A DNA stretch of 64,000 nucleotides from NCBI GenBank assembly GCA_026182355.1, contig JAPFBL010000255.1, positions 992,001 through 1,056,000 of the forward strand. The letters are read 5' to 3'. Positions 1 to 13,649 of this stretch are shown here, in pieces (positions within the stretch are counted from its first letter, which is position 1; every line of letters starts with the position of its first letter). Under the pieces are notes generated by a model. The model worked only from the letters and a program-made list of their open reading frames with translations, was not told where the DNA came from and did no database searches. Both the position numbers and the translations under genes were made by a program. This DNA is from Hermatobates lingyangjiaoensis (Eukaryota; Arthropoda; Insecta; Hemiptera; Hermatobatidae).

Positions 1-170
1 TTGTTAAATTTCTATTTACATTTGAGATTAAACATCAATAAAAGAAATTCACATTGGTATTTTTTCGTAGAAACTTGTTTTCTACGTGCAAATAGTAACC
101 TGTATAAATGTGTATTATTTTACTCTCATTTGTTCTTCATTATTACTTAAAGAATAAATGATGTTCCTTT

Positions 171-529
171 ATTACTTTACTATAATATAAAATACAGTGG
201 TCATGAAGAAACTTGATCTCGAGAGTTTGACGGATTTAGATGTTTTGAGATCTCTGATGTCCTTTATGACATTTTTCGATCATCACTTTGTCTCTGAGTG
301 GGTGTGTTGTAAAGGGCAAGAAGTTGTAAGTTCAACAAAACTTAATATCAGATGTAGATTTTCTTGTGATTTTGAATCATATTATCTTTAAGTAATATGA
401 AGTATGAGGAATAGACTCTTCCGTTCTATATTATAAAACGGATGCTAATTTTAAACTATTTCTTCGTTGTCAAGAATTTGATATTATGTTTGCTTATAGT
501 AAACATAGTTTTCGGTCACTCCAGATTTG
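171..529 (+). repeat. Family X repeat, short diverged copy
   Basis: It opens with the family's 5' terminal motif (TTACTTTACTATAA, then GTGGTCATGAAGAAACTTG and GATCTCGAG). It closes with the 3' terminal motif (CTTATAGTAAACATAG ... TCACTCCAGATTT). Compared with the copies at 2090 and 39897 it has lost most of the interior and is diverged. The family is unclassified and non-coding as seen here. Confidence 0.55.
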
Positions 530-2089
530 TTTTGTTTATTATATATAGAAATATGCTTAGAAATAATGGTATTTCTATGTTCTATAGAAATTGTTGGTAT
601 TTTAATTTTGTAAAGAAACATTATCTATGGTCAAAAATTTGAAAATAAATTGAAAATCTAAAAATATTTTTAGTATATTTATCTAAAGTTTCCATGTTTA
701 CTGAGGTACCCTAAATTCTTATGATTTACGATGCCATGTACACCTATTACATGAGATTAGTCCTTGCTTCATGAGCTAAGTATGAAATGTTGCGGTATCA
801 CTAAAGATTGTGCCAATTCATCGTAATTCCCTTTAATGTTCTTAAAATTGATCGACAAAATTTTTGTTACATACAAAACAACTGTTTTTTTTTGCTTAAT
901 ACCATATGATTTCTTTCAGAAACAAAAAATTAATGAAAAAATAAATATTTTACTGAGAAATGTGTTCAATGAATGCCGACTTTTAATTCTATAAAGGAAT
1001 TTCATGTTAGCTTCTTATTTCACGGCAAAGTAAGTCTGAGCGTTGCGATGTGTTTTGAGTTTTCACATTTATGATTAGATATTCCTTATCTAATTTTTTC
1101 TTGATTGTAAAGATGCTCTGTGACGAAAGTTTTACTTACATAATGAATTGAGATGTTTAAGTTTGTCGCTTCGGATTTTTATTGAACTACAACGGTCATA
1201 GCTATGCTGAATATATTTAACATTAATGTTGTATTATGTTACTTATTAGGTAATATTACTTAATATTAGGTGAAAGCACTTGCCGTTATTTGCCTAAAGT
1301 AGGATCAGAGGTATGGTTAGGATTTAACCAGAGAGCCGTTCACTTAGCTCAGGGATGACTCCTTTATAGTTTCGCTTGGAGAAATCGAATATTGCTGCCT
1401 TCCTTGAGATTGTTCATTGTTCCCCCTTCCACGCCACCATGAATTGTAAGACAAAAAAAGAATTTCTCCGTTACTTACTCCCTTACTCTTGGTATGAGGT
1501 TTTTGTTTTGTTTATTTACAATAAGGAAGCTGCATTTAGCTGATAAGGAATTTCTACCCCAGTGTACAGTTCTTAGTTATTGATCAGAGAACATAAATGA
1601 CGACAAAAGCCATTTGCTCTAGTTAGGTTATATTTAGGATAGAGAACGTCTTAAATTCCTGATTAAAGATAAGGAGGTTGAGATGATGATTGAATTCCTC
1701 TCAACCTCCCAGCCATGGTGTTTTCTGATGATCTGTTTGGAATTCTTCGTTTTTAATTAGGAGTCACCTGAATAGTGGGATAATCATCAAAAAATTTACA
1801 GTTTCTTGTAAGACTGGTTCCACCTAAACGGTAGTTTTCGTGCATAACTGTTGACCTATTGTATATGAGTTCAAAGAAATATCAATCGAATGCGTTAACA
1901 AAAGTTTAAAATAAAATACGCCATACTGCTTTCTGAAACTCATTGAATGTCATGCTTCTTCAAACCATAAAACAAATATTTATTATTAGTTTTAAAAACT
2001 TACAAGTATGTAATACTTAAATTTACTGGAATGAGGTTTTCCTGTTGAAATGTTGGTTGTCATTTCTACTATTTTAGTTGCTTTAATTT
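530..2089. other. Intron sequence, nothing recognised
   Basis: AT-rich intron DNA. A slightly more GC-rich patch at about 1270-1460 matches nothing I recognise. No exon-like segment seen. Confidence 0.5.
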
Positions 2090-2873
2090 TTTACTTTACT
2101 ATAAGTAAAGTATAGTGATCGTGAAAAAATTCGATCTCGAGATTTTTACGGAATTACATGTTTTGAGGTCCCAGAAGTCATTTTATGAAGTTTTTTGCTT
2201 GTTACCACTTGTTGTTGTTTCGTTGCTTGTTACCACGCTACGGTCCAGAATCTTTGATGGATCAAGTTGATATTTTACACAAAATTGGGCCCCATAGGGA
2301 AGAAGATCCCTATTGTTTGGGAAGAATTATGCATGATGGGAAAGTCACTTTTTTTGCCAAAAACTGTTTTTTAGAAAACATTTATTTCTCCTAAACTGAT
2401 AACCCTAGAGTTTTGAAATTATCTTTGAGGTTACAAATGGTTTAGGCAAAAAATATATTCAGAATTTTAAAACAGCGGGAAATTATTTTAAATTTGAAAA
2501 TTTTACTTTAATATTCAATGTAGAAGGATGTCAAGTAAACGATGTAAGAAATCCACTGGGTATTTGAACAAAAACCATGTTCTCTTGTAGGAGAATATTT
2601 CTTATCAAGAAATGTTCACTTTGGTTTTTCAAAAATGTTGTTACTGCTGTAGTTATACCAATGAAAGTATTTACATCAGCTCTGTGATGTACAAAAATAT
2701 GCTTATATATTGATATGTCCTTCAATCACTGTCTGTACTACCTCAGGAATGAAAGACTAATAATCATATCCCATTAGATGTTTACGTTATGCTTAAATGA
2801 GTCGTTATGTGTTATATACTCAAGAAATTTGATATTAAGTTACTTATAGTGAAGTTGAGTGTAGGCCATACCA
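2090..2873 (+). repeat. Family X repeat, internally deleted copy
   Basis: The 5' end TTACTTTACTATAAGTAAAG continues with TATAGTGATCGTGAAAAAAT. The 3' end is TTACTTATAGTGAAGTTGAG then TGTAGGCCATACCAG. The body matches the 1.6 kb copy at 39897 (shared stretch on heavy-strand words such as ATGGATCAAGTTGATATTTT and GTCCTTCAATCACTGTCT) but lacks several hundred bases. On the minus strand at 2531-2725 it contains a 64-codon frame that is also kept open in the copy at 39897. Confidence 0.6.
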
Positions 2874-4167
2874 GTTTTTTTTAAATAGTGATTATAATAA
2901 ATTAAAATGAGCTTTAGAGGATAAGATGCAATGATTTTAGACACCACTATATGGGATAAAGAGATAGGACATTAAGACAGCGATGTAAAGTGCATATTCA
3001 TGATTTAATCAAAGAAGAAACAAATGAAAGAAATAGTAAAATTTTTAAAACAATAAAAATGTATTTATTTTCAGAAAAATGTAAAAATCTTGATGTACGA
3101 TTGCATGTGAATGCTATTGAGGAGACAAAAATCATTGTGTTGTAAATTAGTTTCGTTTTTTTTTTACTTATAGCAAAATTAAGTGCAGGCTACTCCAGAT
3201 TTGTTACCATGTTATAAGATTTGGTACAAATAAAACTAAAACTTTATAATACAGAGTCCATCAAATTAAATAGTGCCAGTAAAACAAAGTTCCTCTTATC
3301 AAAGTATTAACTGGGAGAAAAGAAATTTTTAAAATAGTTGAATTCAATATAGCTGAAGATTCATAGGTCTCTATTTAGTATATAAATAATTATTCAGGCA
3401 GAATGAAGTCCCTTCATTTCCCGCCAACAGTACATAATGCGCATGTCTTTTTCATCGTATGATTATTTCGACCAATCATCGGCTCTCATTTTTTCAAGTC
3501 ATTTTAATTTTTAATTGCGTTTCTATTCGATGTAGATGTTATTTGTAACAGTTTGAAATTATTTCAAATGTGGTCTTATTGATAAATTTAGTTTAATATC
3601 TGTGTTTATATTGAGTACATTCATTGAAATATTTAGTTTAATATATGTTTTAAATATGAGTTTTCGTTGATTAAATGACAATGCAAGAATACAGAAGGTA
3701 TTGAACATCATAGTCACGGTTAGTGGAAATATTGTATTAATTTTCTTTTCAATATTATAATTGCATTAATTGTTCTTTAGACTATCTACACTTATCTAGT
3801 AATATTATATTTTCAACATCATTTATATTATTTTTATACCATTCTTATTTTGCTAATTCTTATATAAGTGTATATAATTTATATTTATTTTCACTTCACC
3901 AGGAAAATAGAATACTTAATTACCACCATGTATATAATGCAAAAGTTCACCTATTGAGTTTTGTAGGCTCAACGAATTTGTCAAACTGAATCAATATGAT
4001 TATTTGTATAAGATATTTCAAGAAACGTATTTTAATATCTTTGAAAACAGTTATTTAGTTATACCTATTTTTCATAATTTGCCTTAGTAATTTCTGGCCT
4101 TAAACAATGTTATCTCTTATTTTTTTCACTTATTATGTATCATTTTTTTTTAAATTATTTACTTTAT
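2874..4167. other. Intron with an isolated family X 3' tip
   Basis: The only recognisable item is a family X 3' terminal motif at 3163-3204 (TTACTTATAGCAAAATTAAG, then GCAGGCTACTCCAGATTT) without its 5' end. The rest is anonymous AT-rich sequence. Confidence 0.45.
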
Positions 4168-4513
4168 TACTGCGAATGGAAGCTATATTTGACATCATAC
4201 AAAGAATTCAAACTCTGTGTCTAGAAAAGGTAGAAACCCTTAATCACATTATATCTGTATTCGAAGCAATCATCTCAGAATGGACAAAGATTTCTATCAA
4301 ATCTTATCTAAAGCTATAGAAGTGAGGAATACTTCTCTATTTACATTAATGAACATAAAATCTGAAGTTAAATTGAGTTACAACAATGGCATGACAGCAG
4401 TATGTCATATGCTATTACAACAGTATGACTGTAGAACCTATGAGTCCGATGAGTTTCAGGCTCTCAGTTTAACCATTGTTATCAGATGTCATGTTCACGA
4501 TTCTTATGACTAA
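4168..4513 (+). pseudogene. Unrecognised ORF pair with a frame change
   Basis: Two overlapping open frames read as one possible protein. The first, starting MEAIFDIIQRIQTLCLEKVE, runs into IISEW. A shift then enters the second, which starts MDKDFYQILSKAIEVRNTSL and ends with TAA at 4511-4513. An AATAAA directly overlaps the stop region. About 100 bp downstream lies a family X 3' tip (4610-4650), so this may be a coding remnant of that family's autonomous partner. I do not recognise the protein. A chance ORF pair is possible. Confidence 0.25.
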
Positions 4514-4609
4514 TAAAGCGATTACAGTTAAATTTAAACAAATGACACATACTGATTAAATGTAAAGAGCACACAACATCAGTTGGCGGTTAACGAGTTT
4601 CTTATTATG

Positions 4610-4650
4610 TTTACTTATAGTAAAGTTGAGTGTAGGCCACTCCAGATTTT
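4610..4650 (+). repeat. Family X 3' terminal motif
   Basis: It reads TTTACTTATAGTAAAGTTGA followed by GTGTAGGCCACTCCAGATTT, essentially identical to the tip of the complete copy at 41486-41523. No matching 5' tip is found nearby. Confidence 0.55.
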
Positions 4651-7623
4651 TTATTTGAGTGTACATATTTTTTAGTGTGCATATTTCATCATTTGTGTCT
4701 CCTGATGGGGAAATAATTTTTGAAATATTGACTATAGTAGATGTTTTATTCTATTCTGTGTCATGTGTTCTCTATTACTGTTTTATTTCTTTTTAGTTTA
4801 TGATCTGATTATGATCTACATATGCCCAAGCATTATATGGTTTGGGTATATATATATATATGATATTGCAGAACAACAATGTAAGATAGATAGTAACAAC
4901 TAACATTAAACCCAATAATAATACGTAAACTTTCGTACAAAAGTTCTCCAAGATTCCTTAACTTATTTAGAATTGTTGAGGCTTTGTTAGCTTCTTCTTA
5001 TGACCATTTATCCATGGGAAACCTTGGATGTGATAACCTGACACTGCTGTCGAGCATTGATCTCTCATTCTTTCTTCTTTTTCTACTTCTTAAATCTTTA
5101 ATGAACCCCAATTAATTTCTTGCCAAAAGCCTTCTTATCTGGAGAGCTGTTTTCTCTACTTCTCCCAAGTCTTTTTAAGAACTGAACGAAGAGGATGTCG
5201 CAGTTGTCAAACTCCAGTCCTTCCCTCAATTCCCTTCTAAATCGCTGTTTCTACTCTACGACTACTAATTCTTCCACTAATTTCCGCAATTGCGCCCTTC
5301 GACTAGGGTGTACTTAGTGTGAAACCTTTCATGTCAGTTTAACTTCAACTAAGCTGAGCCTAGATTTGAATTGGCCAGAGCTGGGAAACCACCTGGTCAG
5401 GGCAGTAGTATTCCTATTGTACCCGTACAAATTCCCAAGGCCTCAGGTTAATGGCTGTTTCTGTGTCCAAAGTCTGAATGAGATTTCTGTTCCCAACAGT
5501 CATATTACGTTAAACTAAGCGCATACTAACTTTTTTGATGACATATTATATTCGGAACTCAAAAATTTCATTGATTTTTTTATTAGTTTATTATTTACTT
5601 TATTTTGTATACATCTCTAATATTTTTTGTTCTTTAATTCTTTAATTTTCTCAGTAATTTGTACATTGCCTTCTATTTAGCCGTTTTATTTTTCGTATTT
5701 CAATTTGTTACTGTTATTTAGTTTAGTTACTTTTCGCTTTGAGTTTCCACACCTTGTCCCTACCTTTATTTCCCTACTTTTTTCATAACGAGTGGTTATT
5801 TTGTGTCGCAATAACTAGCCGTGTAGTCATAAACTTTTTTTCATCATAGAACAGAAAGGAGTTGTTTACATACTGATCATGTAAGTGCACTGATCTGTCC
5901 TGGAATTGAAGTGCAAATTGATCAGCCATTCAATTTGGAATGCCAACAGATTAGGAGAGATGGTATTTCTCTAGACGGCTTCTAGAAAATTGAAGTACAT
6001 GATATGAGTAATATGGGAATTTCCCTTCTAGAAGCATGTACTTACCACAATTGTCTATTGTTATTTTAGAGTGCAAGTAGCTTCAATTGTATGTCGACTG
6101 TATGGACGGTTTTATGGCAATGAATTTATTTTCATGACTTGTGATTTAAACTTCTTTTACTTACTTAAGTAAATGTTTTTTTACTTAAACAATTACATGT
6201 TTGAGAAATAGCTAATGTTAAAAAACTCAATGTTTTGTAGTTCAATATATTATACTGTCCAAAAAAAGAAATAAAAAAAATGAACTTTTAGGAAAGTAAC
6301 ATATAACTCACATATGTGTAAACTGTTTTCTCTTAAACACTGGAAGTATAAGCAATATGATCGTTTATTTAACCTTGAGAAAGGTTTGAGTGATTTTTTT
6401 CAAATTGGAATCTAGTATTTTATTTTACAATGTAATTAAGCAATTAGTACTTTATATATAATTTGTTAAGTAATATTTTAAGTTGTATTGGTGTCATACT
6501 ACCAATAAATTATGTTTTATAATTTTGCATAAAACAGACATTTCAGAGTAGGTTATTTTATTTATGTTTCTCATTTTTGTTAAAATCTCCGGTTATATCC
6601 GTGTTTCGTTCAAGTTTAGAATATTTTAACTTCCATCGTTGGATGAGGCGAGAAAAAAAAGATAGAGGTAGAGAATTTATAGTGCCTCAGTTAGGATCAA
6701 ACTTGAATGGAATTCCTAATACAGGTACTCGGTTAATCCGCCTGGGATTTTGCTAAAACGAAAATAAATACCTTTAAGACCCTATACATATCCACAAGTA
6801 ATGCTACTTTACGCCCCAACGTTTCGGTATTGGCCATAGGGTTTTGGGGTTTTTGCATCAAGTATGCGTAAAGTTGAATTAACTCCTGTATCCCAGTGAT
6901 CTTTTGACATCCCATGCTATTTTTTTACACAGAGCAAATTGGTTAATTCAATTACTTAAAGCTTTTAAACTCGATATATAGCAGCCGTTATTATAAAAAA
7001 AAAGAAAAAACTGTCGTGATTTACAGCCAAATATTCCGAAGGAAACCTACTATAAAATTAATTATTTTTTTACTTTATGTGTACGTAAAAACAGCTGTCA
7101 TCAACAAAAATAAATTAACAGTTTTTAACTTTTTTTTTCATCCTCTAGACTATATTGATATTTTATTGATGAATCAGGGTATGATTGATTGATTGGGAAT
7201 GAATCGGAATATGCAGTGTTTTACAGATATTAGTAAAATTCATCAAATGTTCAGTCCAAGTTCGTCTAGATATTTTGACAAGTTTATTTAATATCAAATG
7301 ATATCAGTATAGATTAATGAAAACTTCATGAACTTTGGATTATTTGAAAATCTAATATAGCACTAAAAATTACAATGTTAAATTCCAGTTATCTGGTTTG
7401 TCTTAATTTCATTAAAATATTATTATAAAAATAAGTAATTTATAGAAATATTTTTCTCGTAAAAATGAAGGAATCAATTAATCCAATACAAAGATACATA
7501 TCTCAGTTCTTGAACGAATCAGAACCAGTATAATTCGAAATTTGACATATTTCGCTTCCCTTCCCGTACAAAATTTCGGTACATAAAGAAGCCCAAATTA
7601 AGTCAAGAAAATATGATAACGCT
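4651..7623. other. Intron sequence, no gene recognised
   Basis: Holds a short (TA)n at about 4848-4861 and anonymous AT-rich DNA. Around 6800-6890 the minus strand reads like a degenerate hammerhead end (ACCGAAACGTTGG preceded by CTTGATG), too decayed to call. Confidence 0.4.
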
Positions 7624-7979
7624 TATTCGTCTAAATAAGGGGTCAGGCTAGCTCAGTGGTTACGTGCTCGCCTCTGAACTGATAGGACCGGGGTTCGATC
7701 CCCACCTGGCCCTCGATTTATTCACGCGGGAGGGGAATAAATCTGAGCACTTCGTCCCTCGGAGAAGGACGTTAAACTGTCGGTCCCGAGCCTGTACGAT
7801 GTCAGGTACTCGTTAAAGATCCCTACTCTAAATACACTTGAGTTAGGCAAAATTTAGGACTCTCACTGTAGAATGAATGTTCATTGTGTGGTATCACAAA
7901 GGGCCAATGCTCGGCCTAAGTGGGTTCCCTTGTGGGACTGCCACTGCAACTTAACCTAACCTAACCTATTCGTCTAAAT
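7624..7979 (+). mobile_element. tRNA-derived SINE with target-site duplication and CCTAA tail
   Basis: The 5' head is tRNA-like. An A box TAGCTCAGTGG lies at 7649-7659 and a B box GGTTCGATCCC at 7692-7702, within a T-arm-like GGGGTTCGATCCCC. A tRNA-unrelated body follows and the element ends in CTTAACCTAACCTAACC. A 13-bp duplication TATTCGTCTAAAT flanks it (7624-7636 and 7967-7979), so both boundaries are exact and insertion was by target-primed reverse transcription. The tail is the complement of the TTAGG telomere repeat of arthropods. A second copy on the minus strand is at 23103-23411. The head is not a functional tRNA: there is no matching acceptor-stem 3' half. Confidence 0.88.
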
Positions 7980-10900
7980 GGAACGAACTGTGGAGCTTTG
8001 TGGAACTTCATCATCCAGATAAGGCTGTAGCCAGCAGAGTTTTGAATTCTTTTAATTACCCTATCATCAACCACTTTGTTAAATATAATTTGTTCTCTTA
8101 ATATACTTTGTTCTAAATGGATGTTAAATTATATTTATTTACATTATTTCTAATGGAACAACTCTTTTTAGAATTTCGTGATTTCAGTCTTGCATTATTC
8201 ATCGTCTGATTCACATCACAGTATATTCATTATTAATTTTGTTTCATGATGTAAATATTAGTAAGTTTCAATGCCTGTTACAGATGTAACGTTACGTTAT
8301 TATAGCTACTTACTTCCGTTTATGATTGATAATTGTATTTGCTAAATCATAGGATAATAATATTGTTTCCTTTAATTCTTGAACCAATGAAAACATAGGG
8401 ATCACAGAGCTTGACAGGCTCTAAAGGATCATGCAAATTGTATTGTCAGTTTACTTGACAAAATAGAGTAAAAACATCAAAATTAATCACTTAATTATGT
8501 GGTAATGAGTTTTAGTAATGTTGGATATGGCTCAACATGTTTATTTTACTGACAGTAATAATCTTTTTTTTGGGACTTTTTTTGGCAAGCTTTGAGGTCC
8601 TCTCCTGAGTTCATTTTTGGGCGGGTGGGTGTCAAATAAATGTTTTTCTATTAAAGGTTATACCGTTACATCGTTAAAATAATATTCATCTCAAAGCAAG
8701 CCTTTGTGGAGTTCGTATTGTTCTTTTGAATATTACCACACGGCAATTAATTCTTTTTCATTATGTACTTCAATTTCAATTTTTTTTTTATTTGAGCTAA
8801 CATTTTTAGGAGTTTAATTTTTCACTTAATATAAAACTGACAGTATCAATAAGTGGGCGAAATATATTTTCCGATAGCAGGAAAAAATGTAACTTTTTTT
8901 ACTCTATTAAATCTGAAGAGTTATAAACATGATACTAGTTACACCGGTACATGGACCAAAATGAAATTAAAAACTAAAATAATTCCTTGAAGGGTTATTA
9001 GTTTTAGGCTCCGTTGTTTTAAGGTGGTCCCTGAGTTCTCTCAGGGAAGTAACACTCGTTTATGATTCACAGATAGTATGGATTCAGTTAATTAATTGTA
9101 TAATTATGGTAACTGTGTATGATGTAAATAACTGTGATATAAGTATGATAAGACATATATTCATTATGTTTTATTTTCTAGATCAATGAATTTAAACTGT
9201 AATTTTTTCCTCGTTTATATGAAAAAATTTTACTCAAAAATAATTTTGAGCTGGTTACTATGAAATATAATGAATATGAAAAAAAGGTTAGATTTTATCG
9301 GATTTACAGGTTTTGAAGTAAACTGAATACATTTTTAGTGATGAAAATAGGTGGATTTATATCGAAAATTTTTTTAATAGGTCACTAGTCACACTATTTG
9401 ACAAAATAGTAAAAACAATGACAGTGTCTGGTTTGAGAAAAAAATCTGGTTATATTCAGGTAGTTTTAAATCATGGGAAAGAAATAGTATCATTCTTTTT
9501 ACTAACTCGAGAACTAACTGAATCGGCTCTTCTGGTATTTCTACGAAAATTTGGAATTCTTATTTACTATTTCGTTAATGCAAAAAATTATAGGATTAGA
9601 ATTTTATGAACCGAGAATTAGTTAATTAAATATTAAATACATGCATAATGTTAGTACCATTGAGGTTATTATGATTTACATTATTAGTATGAAAAACCGT
9701 CATACTAATAAGTTAGTAACGCATAAGTTAGCACTGCATTGCAGAACCAGTTTTGTTACTGGTCTAATCAATAAATTGTTGGATTTTTATCCACACAATA
9801 ATTATCATTGTCATAATTAATAAGATTGTATTTCCCTATCAATTATATCAAATGTTTTGTTTTTATGAAATTAACAAAAATTGTTTTAATGAAGAGACTA
9901 AAAAATTCAATTAGGAGATGAGAAGAATACTAGAGTTGTATTGTCAGGGGTAGAAAGGGTTATAAATTATATAAACCTCAGGAGTAGGGCCCCAGAGAGT
10001 CATTGCTCATGCAGAGATCCAACCTAAGTACTTCCATTTAGCTGAATTTTATATTCAGGCCACATGCCGCCAAGAATACATCTCTTCCCAGAAGGCTTAC
10101 TCTTACTTATCAACTCTAAATGTTTCACAGTTTAATTATTCTTAAAACTCCATCAGATCGAGGTAAAATATGTCTTGTTAACTGTTGAACTCTCATTTAT
10201 CTTTATTATTGAGAAAAACACCTCCAAACTCCTTTGAACCATATACAGCTCTACAATCTCCTAGATTTAATAACCACTAGAAATAAACGGATAGGTAAAG
10301 ATAACATCAGAGAGTTTGTTTCTAAATTTATTCTTCAGATTTATTGTTTATAGCAAACAGTATCAGTAGTTGAAAACGTACAGGAATGACATTTAATACT
10401 TGAAAAAGGAGAAACCGTGAGAAAATTTTATGTGCCCAATAGTTTTTATTTTATTTTTTTAATCAAAAGCTTTTCATATTTAACCGCTTGACACAGTCAG
10501 TACAATAAACCTTTTTCGATTGTTATGTAAATGATCAAGTTATTAACGTTTTTAGAGCTATGTTCTATTATCGGTGTGAAATCCAGTCCCAGTGATAAAT
10601 TTCAGATTTCCTGGGTGAAATTGTCTTAATAATTTTTGGGGAGGGAGATAGAGAATATAGAATTTGGCCTTTATAGCATTAACACTTTGTTCAAAATAAA
10701 ATTTTGACATTTGACAGTTCTACATTATGAATTAAGGCGACTTTTCCTGAACATAGTGGTTAGAAGTTGGATTCATTCAGAAATCCATATAAATTGCCAA
10801 TTAGAAAAGATATCGATTGTTGAAAGGATATGTTTGTAGAACTAATAATTTATTTTTGAAATAAATAATGTTTCAGCTTAAAATATCAGAGTTTTTATTG

Positions 10901-13285
10901 CTGGTGTTGTTTTGTAATGGAAAAATAGCAGAAATAACTATCCTTACATTGCTCCGTTTATGTGTGCATATCTTTTGGTAGTCAGACTTTTTAATTTTTT
11001 GTGAAATGAAAATATAGAACGCTGTGGATTAGAGTAAGAAAATGACCTGCTTTTGCACATTCAGCAGAAAACAGACAAAAAATTCGTTAGAAAAAACTCT
11101 AATTTCTGAATACAATGAGTTACAAATTTAGGATAATATGCCTTATCATGTACAGTTCAATACAATAAACTTCCAGTATTGACTGTTAGAAATTAATTAT
11201 ATATTAAGTGAAACTATTTTACTTTTATTAAAGATTCAATAGTAGATAAAATAGAAGATGTATATTTTGTGAAGTAATTTTGGAAGTGATAGTTGAAAAG
11301 GTAATGACATTGTGACCAGCCAGTGGCGTAAGAGGTGAACAGGGTAAGAAAGTTTAGAACCTCCGATATTGTGTATTTAAGAATCCCAACGGCCAGAGCC
11401 TTTGTACACTGTTTTCCTCTAGACTCTATATCACGCTAGTTATGCAACATTGAGTGTGGTTTCCACTTAGACGACTGGACTTCACGTGCCTTTGTCGCCT
11501 TCAGTGATGTGACAAGGTGAATGTGAGCGTTGATTGTAAAAGAAAGATATGACATAACTATCTTTAGAATAAAAGTTAGGTTTTAATAATTTCTTTTTAC
11601 ATTAAGTTTTACTCAGATTTTAATAGAAAAATAGTAAATTTAGGGGAAAGATATAATACAACGAAATATATATGTCAATATACTAATTACATGAGTTTGG
11701 TTTACTGAACAATTCCAATAACGTTTGTTAATAAAAAACATGCAATTATTATTTAATACAAAACTTCTGAATAAAAGATAACTTTAGTTAATCTTTACCG
11801 ACTGCAAAAATTGCAAATATTATTTTGACGTCCAAGATGTCAGTTTCCACATGGGAATTTACCATAAGTTGTTGACGACGACACATGAACACTAATCTCG
11901 GATAATTGCAGTCTCTTGAACTAAAATGGAATTTTCAGTGTCTATTGGAATCGGACTAGATTATCTCGGAGTTTTTTTTTTACTTTCCTGATTATAGTCT
12001 CGACAACAAAAGGTTTTATGCTGTTGATGTCTGATCCCATGAATGATTGTTGGAACATCTATGTTTCTCAGCAGTATGAAGAAGCTTCCTTTTGATGATA
12101 CGACTGACAGAGCCTCTATCTTCATCTTAATCATTTTTTTCCTATGAAGTTTCCATTTACTGAAAAGTGTTTGCGAAAATTTAAAAAAAGAAGATATCTT
12201 AACTAGGACATTAATTTTTAAACGTACACTACAGAAAATCACTGAGGCATCAGGAATAAAATGCCTTCATTGCGTAAGATTAGTAATTTATAATGTGACA
12301 TTTATAAGTTTTTTTTTTAGAGTTTTATATTTTCTGATGTATTAATTTTTTGTTCTTTGCTAATTCCTCATGAAAAGTTCAAACTGATCCCCATTGAATG
12401 ATCAAAATTATTCATTTAGGCAAAATTTAAAATTGATATCAGTTTGACTGCGAAACACCAATTTCTATTTCCTTTTTATTTTTCTTAGAAAATTCATTTT
12501 TCAAACCGTTTTGATGTTGGTGTATTCAAGTTATTGTTGGATTTATCTCTGACGCGTCAGAGATTTCAGTTTTGGGTTCTGTTATCCGAGGTGATTTGCA
12601 TGCGTATTAGTTTTTAACTTGACTAAACCTCGGAGTGGGTGGCGGGGGGGGGGGGCAGAGTTGTTGTTCGAGTTGCTAAAGTGGACAAGTTTAGGGCTGT
12701 GCAGAGCCGGAGTTATCGTCCCTTCTGGCACAGCTGCTGCCCTTCACTCCGCCCTTTTATTGCTACTCCATACCATTTATTGTCCCTGCCGTCATAACTG
12801 AAGTAATACTTCCATACAGTTTATTCCAACCTGCCTTTTATTTCTGAATTCGAGTATCTCCATTTCAAATCTCCAGTATTTCAACTTCCTTTTTTCGTGT
12901 TTTACTCCGACTAATTGCATCTAAATACCATCTACGACGCTGAGATAATTTATTTCTTAAAAAACATTACATCTTAAGACCTGTCTCATAATCATATATG
13001 TATGTTAAAAGGTAAGCTTCTATAGGTAACAATAAATTGATAAGCACTATTTACGGTTTCACCATCGTCTGGAAAGAAGGTAGTAGGACAACAAACGCAC
13101 TCTCTTCTCTCCTGATAACGATTAAACCGAAAATTAGATAATGTAGCTGAATGTATCTATTATTTATAGGTTATCTTTATTTATTTATTAAACTTATGTA
13201 TTCTTTTTCTATCTATAGTTTAACTTTTAACGTTTGCTATTCTTTGGATTGTTTTCATCAAAATATTATATATGAATATGTAGAT
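7980..13285. other. Intron sequence, no gene recognised
   Basis: Anonymous AT-rich DNA. Notable only for a perfect 20-bp palindrome at 12545-12564 centred on ACGCGT and a 12-G run at 12644-12655. The open frame over the G run at about 12.6-12.8 kb has no protein-like character. Confidence 0.5.
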
Positions 13286-13289
13286 TCAT

Positions 13290-13590
13290 AGGTGGCCTCC
13301 CTGCAGGACACTTCTCCTTCTGATGACGACGAAATATGGAAGCAGGTTGTGTTGCTTTCGCTGTATTTTTTATAGAACATTATATTAAAGAAGTCATTTC
13401 TTTATATCTCTGCCGGTGACGATGAGTTCACAAAATAGTAGTGAGTTTCTGTGATCTTTTATATATATTCTGTGGATCCAGTTGATATATACATGTATAT
13501 ATACATTAACACAGAAAAGAACAGAGAATGTCACTACAGAACTCACTTCGATATTTTGACATCCGTGTCATCAGGAAGAAGTGCGAAGTA
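13290..13590. repeat. Decayed Penelope-like element ends in inverted orientation
   Basis: Plus-strand CTGATGACGACGAAATATGG at 13321 and ATAGTAGTGAGTTTCTG at 13435, and minus-strand CTGATGACACGGATGTC followed by AAGTGAGTTC at about 13530-13577, resemble the hammerhead-bearing ends seen intact at 34.5 and 54.5 kb. The + and - copies face each other around a TA-rich centre. Core bases are mutated, so no active ribozyme is claimed. Confidence 0.4.
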
Positions 13591-13623
13591 CTCACCTTGA
13601 GAAGCAAACTGCAACTCTCTAGC

Positions 13624-13649
13624 GCTCTCTCTCTCTCTCTCTCTCTCTC
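13624..13649. repeat. (CT)n microsatellite
   Basis: Uninterrupted CT dinucleotide tract, 13 units. Confidence 0.9.

Noticed and set aside
7641..7715. Functional tRNA gene
   Set aside because: A and B boxes are present but the acceptor stem does not close. The sequence continues into a SINE body bounded by target-site duplications.
12619..12801. 60-codon ORF over the G-run
   Set aside because: Composition driven by a homopolymer, with no splice or promoter support.
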